Source: Oxytricha trifallax (Eukaryota; Ciliophora; Spirotrichea; Sporadotrichida; Oxytrichidae). From it: a stretch of DNA of 64,000 bases. Positions 47,640-60,499 of the stretch are shown here, piece after piece. Made by a program: the position numbers and the translations under genes. Under the pieces are notes generated by a model that was given only the letters and a program-made list of their open reading frames with translations, was not told the DNA's origin and searched no databases. The stretch covers positions 1 through 64,000 of the forward strand of contig ARYC01000667.1 of assembly GCA_000711775.1 (NCBI GenBank), written 5' to 3'. The first letter of the stretch is position 1, and each line of letters opens with the position of its first letter.

Positions 47640-49578
47640 TTTACAACTTCGAGATCTCCTCTCTCAGAGTCTTGAGGTGTTCCTCCCTCTCCCTGTTCAG
47701 GCCCTTGATCTCCTCACATTCTCCATCCTTAGGTCTGAATTTCGATGTCTCCTGTATCAATTAATCCACGGTGTCCTTAGAGAGGGCGGTCTTGAATCTC
47801 ATCATGAATTATAGGGGGATGTAGGGGGAGCTCTCCATGAGCATGACCAGATCCTTCATACATCTCTGGATGACAGTGGTTCTTCTCTGCCTTTCCTTGC
47901 TTACTGACATAGGGGCACTTGTCTCTATCAGCAGCAAGGTTCATGATGTTGTCCACTGTTCCATTGTTCTTGAATGGATCTTACTTAGTGGGAGGCAATC
48001 TGAATGTCAAGCTTAAGAGAACATCACATTAAGGATTTGCTGATTGTGAATTTTACACAGAGCTTGTTACAGGCAAATCCGATATATTTAAGCAAGACAT
48101 CATAGTCGAATTGTATCTCAATCGAGAAAGCACAGCTTGAGCTAGCGAGTAACAATTACCTGATCAAGCAGCTGTTTTTAATACCAAGGATATTGAAGGC
48201 TTACTTTTGCAAATGACGACAGGTAGTTGGAATATTCGAAATCAATCGACCCTCAGAATTCTCATAAGTCGGCTCCATGCAATAAAAAAAATGTTGTATC
48301 CGTATTGCTTTAAGACCTTGTATAGTGCTGCCCACCAATTAGACTAGTTTTACTGTAATTGGCAAGGGTGCCTGGAATCCTGATTTAGAAGGGGTTTATA
48401 CTAATAGCTTTTGCACTAGAGTAATTAAGTTTTCACAAGGCGGAATGTACTAGAGTTTGGTGCTTTGGCACAAGAGTCTTGTGCTTTTTGCTACTCATGA
48501 GTATTCGGGATGCCAACTGGCTTGGCGGCTCTAACTAATGATGTCCCGACAGCAGCCATAAATGAGAAATTTGCTGGGAGTCGCGCACCGATCGCTATAA
48601 TCGTCTAATAGGATTCGTTAAGCTCCATCCCTAAATTCCGCTATTAAATACTAAGGCTTGAATCTTACCTGATGAGGAGTAGCGAGACATCTGTGGTAGG
48701 ATCGAAGATGTTTCCCATGGTTTGGTAATGTATCGAGATATTGTGAGACCCTCCAATATAGCGCCCGCCATGTTCGTTTTTCTTGATACAAACCCCATTC
48801 AAGGTCTCGTCCACTAATGTCCAATAAGATGCGTGGAGCGCGAGCCAAGAATACTGCTTACCACTCGTCAAAGAGCTCTCCGGCTTCTATTAGCGACCTC
48901 TTTGTTGCTCAAGAGATTGTTAAGGGTTATTGGAAAGATGTCTTGGTGAGGAGGAGATCGTCGAACTCAAGATTATCTAGTATAAAATCCTCAGTTGGAT
49001 CCTCTGGCAGTTTAGGGTCGTCTTGCTCGCATAGTGAGGTGTGAATATCAAGTAGTAGAAGGTTCATAGATGGGGATTGTATGTTTCTTAGGATTTCCAA
49101 AGTATTATTATAGAAGGGTAGTAGTTTATAATAATTAAATTCTCCAATTCGTCATTTTGGTTGCTAAAATAGAAATGCCTATACTACTACTACTACTAGA
49201 GGCTCCTCTACTAAATTACTAAAGCAACCAAATTTATATAATAATTTTATCTATCTTTATAAATTTTAACAGTCACCCAAATCTTGTAAATAACTACATT
49301 GGAATTTTATTTAGCACTCAATTTTCATTTTCTTATTAGTCTCCTATTATTACTAAACTATCCACATTGACTGCATTAGTAATTGCTATGGAGTCTTTAG
49401 ATGGAAGTTTAATTATGTTAACTTCTTGGTTTTCAGTGAATGGTTATCTGTGGTAAGTGAACTGACTTGAATCATTCGAATATGAGTTAGATTAATTATA
49501 TTCGTCGTAGTCGACATTTCTGTTTGTTTGGAGAACATCTTCCTCTAGTCTCTTACCATAGATAAAGCCAGGGTCTGA
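47640..49578 (-). CDS. Coding locus of unknown function in several blocks
   Basis: Block 1 (49578-49318): SDPGFIYGKRLEEDVLQ ... DSIAITNAVNVDSLVIIGD, then TGA. Block 2 (from about 49142; first ATG 49067): NLLLLDIHTSLCEQDDPKL and EDFILDNLEFDDLLLTK. The same frame passes TGA codons and stays largely open to 48024. Block 3 (ATG 47911 to about 47640): MSVSKERQRRTTVIQRCM, MMRFKTALSKDTVDQLI and a coiled-coil tail LNREREEHLKTLREEISKL. GC content is higher than the surroundings, as expected for expressed coding segments. A 77-bp inverted-repeat element lies between blocks 1 and 2. No family recognised. Overlapping plus-strand frames (48817-49044) look like shadows. Confidence 0.45.
49156..49232. repeat. 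77-bp inverted-repeat insertion between coding blocks
   Basis: Perfect 10-bp terminal inverted repeats, TTTGGTTGCT and AGCAACCAAA, enclose about 57 bp including a (TAC)n-like stretch. It lies where coding blocks 1 and 2 of the 47.6-49.6 kb locus are separated, so it may be a short eliminated sequence or a mini-MITE. Confidence 0.45.
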
Positions 49579-49599
49579 TGAGAGTTGTTTTGTTTAAGT

Positions 49600-51530
49600 T
49601 CAATTGGAGGTGAAGGTGGTTGGTTAAGACTAGGTAGAAATTAGATTTCATACTCTATATTTAAGTGTTTTGCTGAAGTTTTTTGGGGTTTTAGAAATTT
49701 TTTATTGATAGAGGCAAGTCTTAGCATCTTGAATAGTTGTTAGGTCCATCATTGGACTATGTCGCAGTTTATTTCTTCTTAGAATTGTATTTTAGTCAGG
49801 AAAATTAAAAATTGATTGAAAAGTTAATAGTTTTTCCAAATGATTTTTCTTGCGGTAAACGTGACAATTTCTAGAATGTATAATCCCCATTCTTTTTTAT
49901 TAATTTTTATAAGTTCAATAATTTATTAATTTAGGTGTGAGAAGCCATTATTCTCTATATCACCTTGCATGATATCCCTTTGTATTTTGCTCAGCACTCC
50001 CATTCTGTATTCATAATTCTCTTAATTCCTCAATAATTTATATTTGTAATACAATTAAAATTAATTACCTATCTTGCACTCTATGACATTTAATTGACCT
50101 AACTTTAGATTTGAATAAGACAAGTTGATTTAATGGATTAAAGCTTTTTAAAATTTGAGCATAATATGTTGATTTATAGATAATACTCTTTCGTGGTGTG
50201 AGTTAATTTTCACTGAGATTTCAACCTTATTAATTCATTTAAATCATCAGTATTTTATCAATAACTTGAAACATCGATAAATATCTTGAAATTAATTTCA
50301 AGATATTATTCAATTAAAATGGTAAAATCTTTTGAATATAATAAGTATCCCAAGACTTTCCAATAATTATTTTTAATATAATTTAATACTGACTATTAAT
50401 GAATTTCAAATGAAAAGGAACAAAGTTGGATAACCCTTTTTTCAACTGTGTGCCATATTCCTTAGTCTCCTCAGTTTCAAGAAGACGATAATCCAAATGA
50501 AAGTAGGAATAAGAAGTAAAAAATTTGTTTTTTAGCTCCTTCTTTGTTTATTTTTATATTATACCTCCCAATATGCAAACTAATGATGATAATTATAATA
50601 AATATTTGAATTTTTTAGATAATTATTATGAAGAATTTATTATAAGAATTATATATAAAATATTTTTAATCATATTTTTAGCAATCAATTACTTCAAATA
50701 AATTAGTAATTCTTTCAGCTTATGGAAGATTTATCAGTCAAACAACTACTGACAGTAGTTTGCAATCAATATTTTTAATATTATTTGCATGCATAACATT
50801 GTACATTCTCAACATCAAAGCCAAAAAGCAATTTGTAACATATTATTTTTTTCTTATTTTAAAAAGGACTTGTTCAGTTAGTTGATCTCAACAATTACCA
50901 TTCTTGATTTCTATGAATCATCAACTTAAAAACCCCCAGAAAATTTTTGAAGCGTTCAAACTTTGAACATCAAGTTTTAGCTATTGTGAATTATCTATAT
51001 AAATTTAAGAATAAATATAAATATAGAAGAAATATAGTTTGAAGGCAATTCGTGGCAGATCCTATAATCTCTGCCCTGTGTTTAATTAATTTTTTTAATA
51101 ATCTTTTTTTTTAAATCACATTTTTTTATATCTACTTACCTTAATTCATGAATCTCAAAAATCATTTTCATTATCATAGTTCTATAAGGATACATCACTA
51201 ATCTTTTTTGCTTTTTTTGAGTGCCTTTTTATGATTCCTTAGTTGATTTTTTTAGGGAAAAATTTTTTTTATAAAAAAAAAAACATTGTTCTGAATCCTC
51301 CCAGAATGTGCCTAAATTTTTTAAGAATTATTGGAAGTTTATTGAGAATATTTCAAAATACATGACTAAAAATTACCTGAAAATTATTAGAAAATTTTGT
51401 AGATGGGCATTAATAAAATAACTGTCCCGTAGAAAATAATCAAAATGTTTGTAATTTATAGAGAAATAAATAAGAAATTAAATTAAAAATTAAATTCAAT
51501 AAAAAATGGAATATATAAGTAACTAACCTT
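49600..51530. other. AT-rich region without a supported gene
   Basis: Mostly AT-rich; short frames only. From 50.1 kb on it is poly-A/T-rich and I see no coding signal, repeat or hairpin worth naming. Confidence 0.4.
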
Positions 51531-52136
51531 TAATGCACAAGATCAGGCTTTAAAAATAGAAAATTTTAAAGTTTTTAAATCTAATGAATGTATAGATTAC
51601 AACCTAGAGACACCTACACTAACAAAAACCATAGCAACAACTCTATCAGCAAACACTGATACTATAATGGTCCTTCTAACAGCAGCTAATTTATTCCTCA
51701 CAATCGCAGATTTGTAAACAGTTCAGATTTTCAAACTTATTACTCTAATATTTTAGTTATAAGACCAAAGAAAATTACAACTTTGATCACTCTTAACTAA
51801 AAGCAGTCCAAACACAACATCAGCTGTGTCTTCAGCCCAAAGATCTTTCTCATCTGCTTTAGTTTCAGATGTTGGAGCGACTCAACAAGTCTTAGCATTT
51901 TAATAATTGTTTGTTTACTTTTACTTCAACTCCCATCTTTACACTAAAGGTTGCCAAGGTTTCAGAATAACAACTTCCTACGATACAATAGCTAGAGATT
52001 TAACTTGGGCGAATGAAGAAGATTATATAAAATCAAACACTGCTTCTCAATTGACAATTGATTAAGCCACTTATAATTCATCAACAAGCCAGAGAAAATT
52101 TGCACTCAAGCAGTTCTTAACTGATTATCCTTTTAT
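51530..52136 (+). CDS. Surface-protein gene block truncated by TBE-C
   Basis: Open blocks at 51534-51760 (KVFKSNECIDYNLETPTL; TTLSANTDTIMVLLTAANL) and 51915-52136 (GCQGFRITTSYDTIARDLTW; NTASQLTIDQATYNSSTSQ). The second runs open to the left tip of TBE-C at 52137. Composition matches the other surface-protein loci. The gene may resume after TBE-C near 57.2 kb. Confidence 0.45.
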
Positions 52137-52263
52137 CAAAACCTCAAAACCCCTTCAGTAGTTTTATTGAATTTTGAATTGATATATGGGGGCAATTGAC
52201 GGATGCTTCATTAGGGTTTATAAAGGAGGCTAGGGTTTAGATAGTAGTCATTAAAGCGAATAT

Positions 52264-53290
52264 ATGATAGGCTTGGGGTCAATTTATGACAGTGAGTATA
52301 TAATTATACTGTTTAAGTTGCTGTATAGATGTGTAGAAAATAGCGACTTACTCAAACCTATTCTTATTTCTATAGCAAGGCTGATCCACAAATCTGCTGA
52401 TACTGTTAGGTCTTACTGTCTATTAGCTTTAAATATTAAGAGATTGTAACTTAATTCTAAACCTAAAAGATCATTGAAATTTAAACAACATCATATTGAT
52501 TATCATATTAATGACAAGAATCTGAAGTATTGGGATCATTTCTCACTCGCTTAAAGAGCTGTGTTGTTTCATCGTCAATTACCAAAGCTTTCTTATCTCT
52601 TCTTAATCTATAGCCAATATTTATTAAAAAATGGAATATCTTACAAGATAATCAATCGCATTAAGAGAGTTATTGAATTTACTGTTCCATTCTATAAGAC
52701 AAATTTAAATTATATATATGATTAACTGCAGAGAGCTTAAGAGCAAGGTATTTAGTTCATCCACTCTGATGATTCTGTATTCACTTTCAATACCTTTATT
52801 TAAAGGTCTTGGTACAAGAGGTACAGTAATATTGAAGTTTATTATCAAAAGGTTAAGATTCAAACTCATGCTAGTCTTGGTGGAATAAGTGAAGATAATG
52901 GACTAGAGAATTAAGTTGTTCATCCTCGCTCAATAAAAACTGAATAATAAATAAAATTCTTACAATAGCTCAGAGATAAGTATGCTGACAAAAATAGTAT
53001 TCTTTTTGTAGATAAATATCTGTCCACAAAACTTAAGACTCAAGGAAAGAATATGAAAAGCAAAATTTATCCCTTTATTTAATGTTACTTAAAGTCCTCA
53101 ATTCAATGAAATTGAGTTGTATTGGGGCCTAATGAAAGGCCAATATAAGAAACTTCTACTCTCCCATTAAAAGCACCTTTTAAAGATATACACTGTAGAA
53201 TTTATAAAGAGTGCTAAGAGAGTCAGTAATGAGAAAGCCAATGTGTGAGCGAGAGAATGAAGATTTTGTGTTTATAAATAAGATTTAGAT
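52264..53290 (+). pseudogene. TBE-C 42-kDa transposase, one main frameshift
   Basis: MIGLGSIYDSEYIIILFK starts a frame that stays open for about 275 codons, through FIHSDDSVFTFN (first Asp) and SILFVDKYLSTKLK (second Asp), to a premature TGA near 53105. A 1-nt shift near 53060 recovers SPQFNEIELYWGLMKGQYKK (Glu), after which the frame closes at about 53249. Less damaged than the TBE-B copy. Confidence 0.8.
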
Positions 53291-53467
53291 TTAAACAAAT
53301 GAATATGTTCACATATTTGAAGAGCCTTTAAATGGATTTGGATTATCTTTCTTTTCTTCCTCTAATGGTTAGCTTGACTTCATGTTTTTCCTCTTAGAGC
53401 CTGCTTCTGATATATATTCATATAACTTATTCTGGTTTTAAAAATTTTTGAAGAGCCATTTACTGAG

Positions 53468-53955
53468 TCATATTTTATTTGAGACTTTCTCTCTCTGCTT
53501 AATTTGCTGCGCTCTTTCATCAAATATATATCAGTGGTAGGTTTTTATATGAAATTATAAAAAATGCTTATATGAGATAAATGGATGCCTGTAGTTCATA
53601 TAGCTACGTGTTACTAATTTTTATTCCTTGCTTTATATTTTTATCCAGGAGAAATGCTGTAGCGTTTCTCTTTGCTTTTTTAATGCTTTAGTTAAGTATT
53701 CATATTTTAGAGTTCCAGAAACACCAAAGAATAATTTTCTCTCTGGCAACTTATTAGAGAGTTGTTATTTTGATGAAAGTTTGAGTGCATCATCTGGATT
53801 ACTCATCACATTATCAAGTGGTTTATTACTGACATTTATGAGTAGTCAGTTATCTCTATAATTCTGACAACATTACTTTCTAAAGCATTTTTCTCTTCAC
53901 CTATCAAGCTTTAAGAATGAGATTTTAGTTCCATAATGAGTTGGCAAGAACAATC
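53468..53955 (-). pseudogene. TBE-C 22-kDa protein, degraded
   Basis: Minus-strand FLPTHYGTKISFLK near 53950 matches the start of the TBE-B 22k protein; the 3' end matches down to TGA at 53468. Frame changes in between. Convergent with the 42k gene. Confidence 0.65.
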
Positions 53956-54151
53956 CAACACTGATAATTAAATTAGTTATGAATAAATATTTTATTTATG
54001 CTAAACCAAGTATTTTAATAGGTTCTATATGCTTCGAAATTCTCCTATTAATTCTTGAAATTAATTTCGCTTCATTGCATCATTCATAACTCCATCTTGC
54101 TTCCTCTTTCTATATATGAAAATGAGATATAAAATTATGGATATCAATTTT

Positions 54152-56480
54152 ATGCTTAAAAAAATCTTATTAATAAATAGGGAGATCCTACTGTAGGTCA
54201 ATCTTAAACAAAAGTGTGGAGGAAAATGGAAGAACATGCTCCAAGTTTTAGAGTATGATTTCCATTTTTAACAAACTTTCTCCATTAAATTGCTCCTAAT
54301 AACAATTAATTTATTAGGTGGTCCTCCTAATTAAACTAAAAATTAATTAGGTGGTTAAATTAAATTTCAATACCGCACAAAATGGTGCATTAAAAATATT
54401 TAAATTTGAACCTTTCCCTCCTATTTTTACAAGAAAAATTTTAGGTGCACCATCTAACCTCACAAAACATATTTAGTGCTTTTTAATGAATAAAATGGAT
54501 GAATTACTACATAAATTTATCTAATGTTAGCACATTAAAAATTATTTTCCCTTCCTAGTTTTTATCACACTATAAGTATTCATTGTATCTCTGTTAAACT
54601 CATATATACAATCAGAATTTAAACAGCTTGTATAATTATTTATTCTAACCGAGATCCCTCTCTCCACCCTAAACCGAGAATCTACTCCTCATATCACCTC
54701 CTCACCATTAACCAATATACCTTCCCACAACCCTCCCTAACAATCCCCCACATCTGTTTTTATAAGGTATTTAATTTAAATATATTATTATTATTAGTAT
54801 TTTTGATTTTGGGTCTGTGTTTAGGTTTTTTAATTTAAATTAGATTATATAAAAAGAAAGTATTTTATTAAGTAAAAATTGAAATATCTAAACATAAACC
54901 CCAAAAATCATTATGCATAATAATTAAAATATTATAATTAAATACTTTATACATTTAGATATGGAGAAGGGTTAAGGGGATTAGGGAAGAGTGTCTCGGT
55001 TAAGGATGAGGAGAGGGTATGGGGAGGAGTGAGGAGAGGAGAAGTATCTCAGTTTAAAGTGGGGAAGGGATCTCGGTTAGTACAATTATTAATAGAATTT
55101 ATTAAATGAGAGGCAACCTACTAAGAATAGCGGCATTGCTTAGCATTAGTCAGCAAAAGTTTTCACTCATAAATTTAAAAGAAAGTTGATAAATGATATG
55201 CCTTTACCAAGTATGGACCTGATATTCTTTTACCTTAGGTCACAAACTTGGAATGTCAATTCAATTGCTAAATAGAAATGTAGAGCTAAAACATTCAATA
55301 CCAAGAACCAATAAAAATGGTAGAAGAGGAGGAAGAAAAGTAAGAAAAAATGCTAATAATTATTGCATAGAGTGAAAGAATCTTCTTATTTAGATCTGCT
55401 CTCAAGCATCATATGTTAGAGCATCATTCTAATAAGCCCAAGCATTATCGTAAGCATCATAAGTTAGGTGAAAATATTATTGTCCTTACTTCAATAAAAA
55501 ATATTATCATTCAAAAGATCTGAAAGCTCACTTAGAAAAACACCACGGCAAGAATATTGATGTAATTAATCATAAGACTGGAGAGATCTTCCTTAAATAA
55601 AAGCCAAGAGATTCCTTAGAGTCACAAGAACAAAGAAATATGAAAAAATATAAGCTCATAAAAGAAGTAAGAAACTTTCCTACCTCTGAGATTTAGTTAA
55701 AATTACTCTTAAGATAGAAGCAAGGAAGCTTCCAATTTTTAACATAATTGATATGAAAGACTGTATAGAATTTTATCTTATTCTTGAGGATAAGAGAAAG
55801 TCATCAATCGCTTAAAAGATTTATCAACTCAACTACTTCAAATGTGATGATGACAAGTTTCTAATGAAATTTACAGATTTGTAAAGAGCTCTTACTAAGA
55901 CAAGAAATAGATAGAGCAGGTTTATAATAAAGCTTGATGCAATTCTTCTCGCTCAAGATTAAGTAGATTTAGCATACTAAATGACATTAAAAGACTTTTT
56001 TAATGTTTTTAAAAAACAGCTACCACTTATTATTCCATATGTTTGCAAAGGCATTTAGGAGCTGCACACTATAAGATATATGCATAGAGACTTGAAATAT
56101 GAAAGCATCATGCTTGATTTTTCACATCAGAGAATAGAGGCGTCTGGACTTGCAACATTGTAGGCACTCCTGGATACTTTCCAGAGAGAGAAGACTGAAG
56201 AGATGGTGATATCTAATGGGAGACTTTGGCTCTACCAGCAATAATTGTAGAATGCAATATGCCAAGAAATGGGCACTACAGTTACAAAAGAGAGAAAGAT
56301 TAAAGCAAAAATACTGCAGTATCTTGACCAGAATAAGATAAAAGGCAAAATGAGAGATGTGGCTGAGTAAATTATACTAAAGCTAAACAGCAGAGCAGAA
56401 TAAACAATCGAATAAATTATAAGTTTGAAAGGAAATATTAAAATAAGAAAGTTAGCTCATTATGCAAAGGTACAGTTTGA
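54152..56480 (+). pseudogene. TBE-C 57-kDa protein, split by insertion
   Basis: MLKKILLINREILL at 54152 matches the TBE-B start. Homology is lost after about 54262 and returns after about 55090. Remnants of the finger region (HHMLEHHSNKPKHY) and of the kinase half (YMHRDLKYESIMLDF, GTPGYFPERE) are in different frames. It ends near 56480 at a position matching the TBE-B stop. Confidence 0.7.
54645..55080. mobile_element. Foldback element, family zeta, nested in TBE-C
   Basis: Inverted ends CTAACCGAGATCCCT and AGGGATCTCGGTTAG; the interior is also palindromic (TTTGGGTCTGTGTTTAGG against CTAAACATAAACCCC). Flanks GTATAATTATT (54630) and GTACAATTATT (55080) may be an imperfect target duplication. 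No coding capacity. Confidence 0.75.
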
Positions 56481-56680
56481 TTGAATATTTATAAAAAACC
56501 TTATTTCGCATTTACATTACATAAAAACCTTAATCCCATACATAAATCCTAATAAAATCCTAAAAAACATGCGTAAATTGCCACTTATATCAATAAAAAA
56601 TTTACTCAAACTACTAAAGGGATTTTGGGGTTTGAATATGTAATGAAGCATGATAACCATTCATTGAAAATTATATTATT

Positions 56681-57090
56681 GTAGGAATACATTCAATATT
56701 GAGAAATTTAATTAAATTAAAATTATTTTATTTCAAAATATTGGCAGTTAAAGTTGGCCAATTTGAAACGATCTTGGGCTCATTCGATAGAGAATTCAAA
56801 ATTAGCTGGACTTTATTATTGGCGGTACTATTTTATCGCATCGGAGCGAGATAACTCGACTTTAATGTGGGGGTATAATTTAATGAATTTAGATTTGTTT
56901 AATTAAATTAAAGTTATCTCGCTCCCTCGATGCGATAAAATAGTACCGCCAATAATAAAGTCCAGCTAATTTTGAATTCTCTATCGAATGAGCCCAAGAT
57001 CGTTCAAATTGGCCAACTTTAACTGCCAATATTTTGAAATAAAATAATTTTAATTTAATTAAATTTCCAAATTATGAATGTATTCCTTCA
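56681..57090. mobile_element. Foldback element, family alpha, copy 2
   Basis: Palindromic copy of the element at 12732-13146 (GTAGGAATACATTC ends; CTTGGGCTCATTCGATA, GCGAGATAACT and TAGTACCGCCAATA inside). It is flanked by an 8-bp duplication ATATTATT (56673-56680 and 57091-57098). It lies 46 bp beyond the right tip of TBE-C. Confidence 0.9.
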
Positions 57091-57116
57091 ATATTATTAA
57101 TTATTTAATACAATAT

Positions 57117-57150
57117 GGGGGGGAGTTTCCTGCCTAAGAAACTTCCACCC
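57117..57150. mobile_element. Minimal family beta relic
   Basis: GGGGGGGAGTTTCCTGCC followed at once by AAGAAACTTCCACCC: the two termini of family beta (16645-17049) with the whole interior deleted. Confidence 0.55.
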
Positions 57151-59270
57151 AAATATTATTTGATTAGTCATAGATCTTTATACAGTAGAAGTGATTCATC
57201 AAAGTTGCTTCCATCTAAAGTTTGTAGATCCTAAAAGAAACAAGGTAAGTCTTTAAAGAATTTTACAGAATATTGAATGTAAGTATTTAATAGTTAATTG
57301 TGGAGGAGGCCAACTTCTTCTACCCCAAAAATTCTTTTTAGATTTATCCTAATTCTTAATAGAACTTACTTTTTTAGGCGGAATCAACCTTTGTGATTCC
57401 ATCAGATATAATATAAACTTAAGAATTACCTTTGGAATATCCAAGAATCCTTGGTAATGATTCTTCAATTATTTATATAAATGATTAAGACCTGGATGAG
57501 ACTAACAACAGAATTCCTGCTTGCGGTAAGAAATCTTATTCCAGTTACTTGGACAACAATTATTAAAATAAAGAGTAAGATGAAATATTAAGTTCTATGA
57601 TGTAAGTGGCTCAACCAGATTGGCTTATTAAATTCAGCAAATTGTTTCATCAGGCGTCAGTGCAATCACATCATGCTATAACATTATATTTTTTAATACA
57701 TTTATATTAATTATAGTGGAAAACATACAGCTCAGTGATTTATGCTTATTTATTTGTCTTCATTGGTATTCATTAAGAGATTTAAGAGCGAAGAAAGTAA
57801 CATCAACAGGCAGACATTAATTATTGTTTGATTACCTGAAACTTACAAATTTTCTGTTCTTAATGTACTTTACATTGACACTATTGTCTCTCAAGTATGT
57901 GTCTTTGATAACCTTAGAGACCTGCCAAATACTTCTTATCAAAACCTTAAGGTATTATAAAGAAAAACTAATTTCTAAGTAAATTGGATTTAACAATTAA
58001 CTCAAGCTTCTAGTCTAACTAATAAATATGCCTTTTCAGAGATGACAAGATTAGGTTCAAACTTTTAATGTGTATCTAAGATTGAGGAAAGTTCTAACTA
58101 CTATCAATATATCTCAGCTTATTAGCAACTACTTCTACAGCTTTTTCATGCAGAATTTTTGCAGATAACTCTGATTATCATTGATATGGAATTATTGTGA
58201 TGGTACTCGATTGTTTGTGTCAAATGCTAATACGGCAACTTTTAATTACATATTTATATTAGAGTGTTTCACAATGCCTTTACTTACCTTCGAGGAAACA
58301 GCTTACAACTTAATAAATACAGGAACTATTAGGACTATATTTGAAGTTACTCTATATTTTTAATTGTTACTTTATATCAATAAGGAGGATCAGGATTTAT
58401 TGCCCTTTACTAAAAATTAACAATTGCTATGTCTCTTCTTAAAGCTTAAGTTTTGTTTAATTTTAATTTAAATTTATATTTAATAAATTTAAATTAATTG
58501 ATTTAAAAAACAATTATGTATATTCTAATAAAATTAACTTAATCTAAATGCTTTTCATTTAAGTATGAGACGAGCTTAGAATGAAATTTGAATAATAATG
58601 AGTGGCCAATTAGCTTTAAGTATATCTCACCAATCTGGTCTTTTTATGAAATTATATAGCATTCTTAATTAAGTGAATTCCTGTTTAGCCACAACTGATG
58701 TTGGCACTTCAAACCCTAAAAAATCATATATTTTTAATGATAATGCTGTAATATCAAAGGATTAAATCACACTCACAGGTGTAACAATTACACTTACTAT
58801 CACAGTCACTAATCAATTCCAGATACCCGAAGGAGATATGTATTTTGAGACAAAAGTGTCTAATAATAAAGACATTGCTTTTATCACTGCTACAAGTTTA
58901 GGTTGCAAACCATATGGAATTTAATTTTGAAAAAAAATTGCCTCAGTTATCGTGATTATTTGTGAAATTTAACTTATTCAATAGATATTCCTCATTGTGT
59001 TCTTAAGCATAAGCAGTTCCTGTAACTGTGACTATTGATCATTACTTAAAACGTCTATAATCTTTACACTTTATACAACTACAGATACTAAAACAGTGAT
59101 AGTGAACTCAAATGCGGCTGCAACTGACTTTGGCCTCTTCACTGGAGGAATAACTTTTATTTATAGTACTAATACAATAGTTAGACCAGTAACTATAGCA
59201 ATGAAATCAGCGATTAATTACTCTTAAGGAATAATAAATGAGAAATCCATAGTTCATAGTTGCATGCATT
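57150..59270 (+). CDS. Surface-protein family gene, fragmented
   Basis: Blocks: 57190-57240 (SDSSKLLPSKVCRS, followed by GTAAGT), 57380-57525 (ESTFVIPSDIIQTQELPLEY; DQDLDETNNRIPACG), 57590-57680 (IKFYDVSGSTRLAYQIQQIV), 58735-58925 (GVTITLTITVTNQFQIPEGD; KVSNNKDIAFITATSLG) and 59060-59390 (TDTKTVIVNSNAAATDFG). Beta-rich extracellular wording, no catalytic motif. It may be the downstream part of the gene cut by TBE-C. Introns or IESs separate the blocks; several stops remain unresolved. Confidence 0.4.
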
Positions 59271-59399
59271 TTTCAAAAATAATAAGAACCTTTTTGCAAG
59301 AGGTGATATTCAATCAGACGGATAAACTTATATAATATGTGGTTTAAACAAATCAAATAATGGTCTTGATGACACTTATTTTAGTTGATTTATTCTAAT

Positions 59400-60480
59400 A
59401 TAAATTATTAATACTTTTCATAAAATACTTTCAGTCTCTTAACTCAAAATATTTTTTCATAACTAACGCCCATTATAATTTCATCTATATTAATTTTCAA
59501 AATCGTACAAAGTTTTGGGGGCTGCTCCTATTTGACCATCCTTCTGTAAAATCGTCTTTTTAAATATAATTAAACTAAATTTTTAGTATCCTTAAATCTG
59601 AGTAAAAAATCTTCCTGGCTTTTAATTGTAAAAGAGATATGTAAAAAAAATAAAAATAGAGGTAAACCTGAATTAGAAGATACTTTCAAAAAAAATGAGA
59701 TTTTATTCAAATTACTTTAATATTAAATGAGAAAGTTAATTTTTTGATATTAAAAGTAATTGTATTAATTTAGCTTCAGAAAAATTAAAGATTTATCAAT
59801 TTTGTTTAAATAATTGTTTTATTTCCCCGGCTCTAAATTTTTTACAGGATAATTTCCCTCTAGGAATTTGTATATTTTTTAATGAGGCACTTATTATTAA
59901 GCACTCCTATAAATCTACACTAAAGGTCATGCACTAATTTATCTTGAAACTCTTTGAGTTGGTTTAAACCATAATTATGCTTGAGATTGGAAGCTTGGAA
60001 CAGGAAATGAATTAATAGTTATTGCTAACTCCAAAGAAATATTATTTTTATTGAATAAAATTATGACTCCACAAAGAACTTTAACTCAATCAGGAACTCT
60101 AAACCTCTTATTAAATTATTTTTAAAGCAAGAATTTTTAAAAAATATTAACATTTACTAATTGATTAGTTAATGTATGCTTTTGTTTGGAATTTATTATT
60201 GATGTTAATATTTTATTATGAATTATTTGGCATAGTTAGTTTGCTTTAATTTTTTTCAAAACATTTTTTCAATTTATAGATGAAAGATTAATTTGAATTG
60301 GGAGGTTGTTAAAATAAATTAGAAATTTGAATTTTTCTTAATTATTATTAATATTTTGTTGTTTTTGGTTTTGATACATTAGCACATTATATATATATAT
60401 ATTTAGGGTCTCCATCCACAAATTGAAAGCAACCAAAATTTAATGTGAGTATGTAAGTCTTCTATATGATTAATCAGAGT
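59400..60480. other. AT-rich spacer
   Basis: No supported gene; AT-rich with a short (TA)n run near 60389. Nothing else seen. Confidence 0.5.
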
Positions 60481-60499
60481 TAAAATTTATTTCTAACAG

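Larger units (their letters stand above)
52137..56634 (+). mobile_element. TBE-C, degraded telomere-bearing element
   Basis: Telomere-like tips (CAAAACCTCAAAACCCC left; GATTTTGGGGTTTG right) and long subterminal inverted similarity. Same three genes and orientation as TBE-B. An extra ~800 bp inside the 57k gene, including a foldback at 54645-55080, makes it 4498 bp. Multiple frameshifts and TGAs make it non-functional. The flanks TAT and AAT do not form a clean target duplication. Confidence 0.9.

Noticed and set aside
48817..49044. Plus-strand Ser-rich ORF
   Set aside because: It overlaps the minus-strand acidic block (QDDPKLPEDPTEDF), whose codon use fits ciliate coding sequence better and which extends naturally on both sides.
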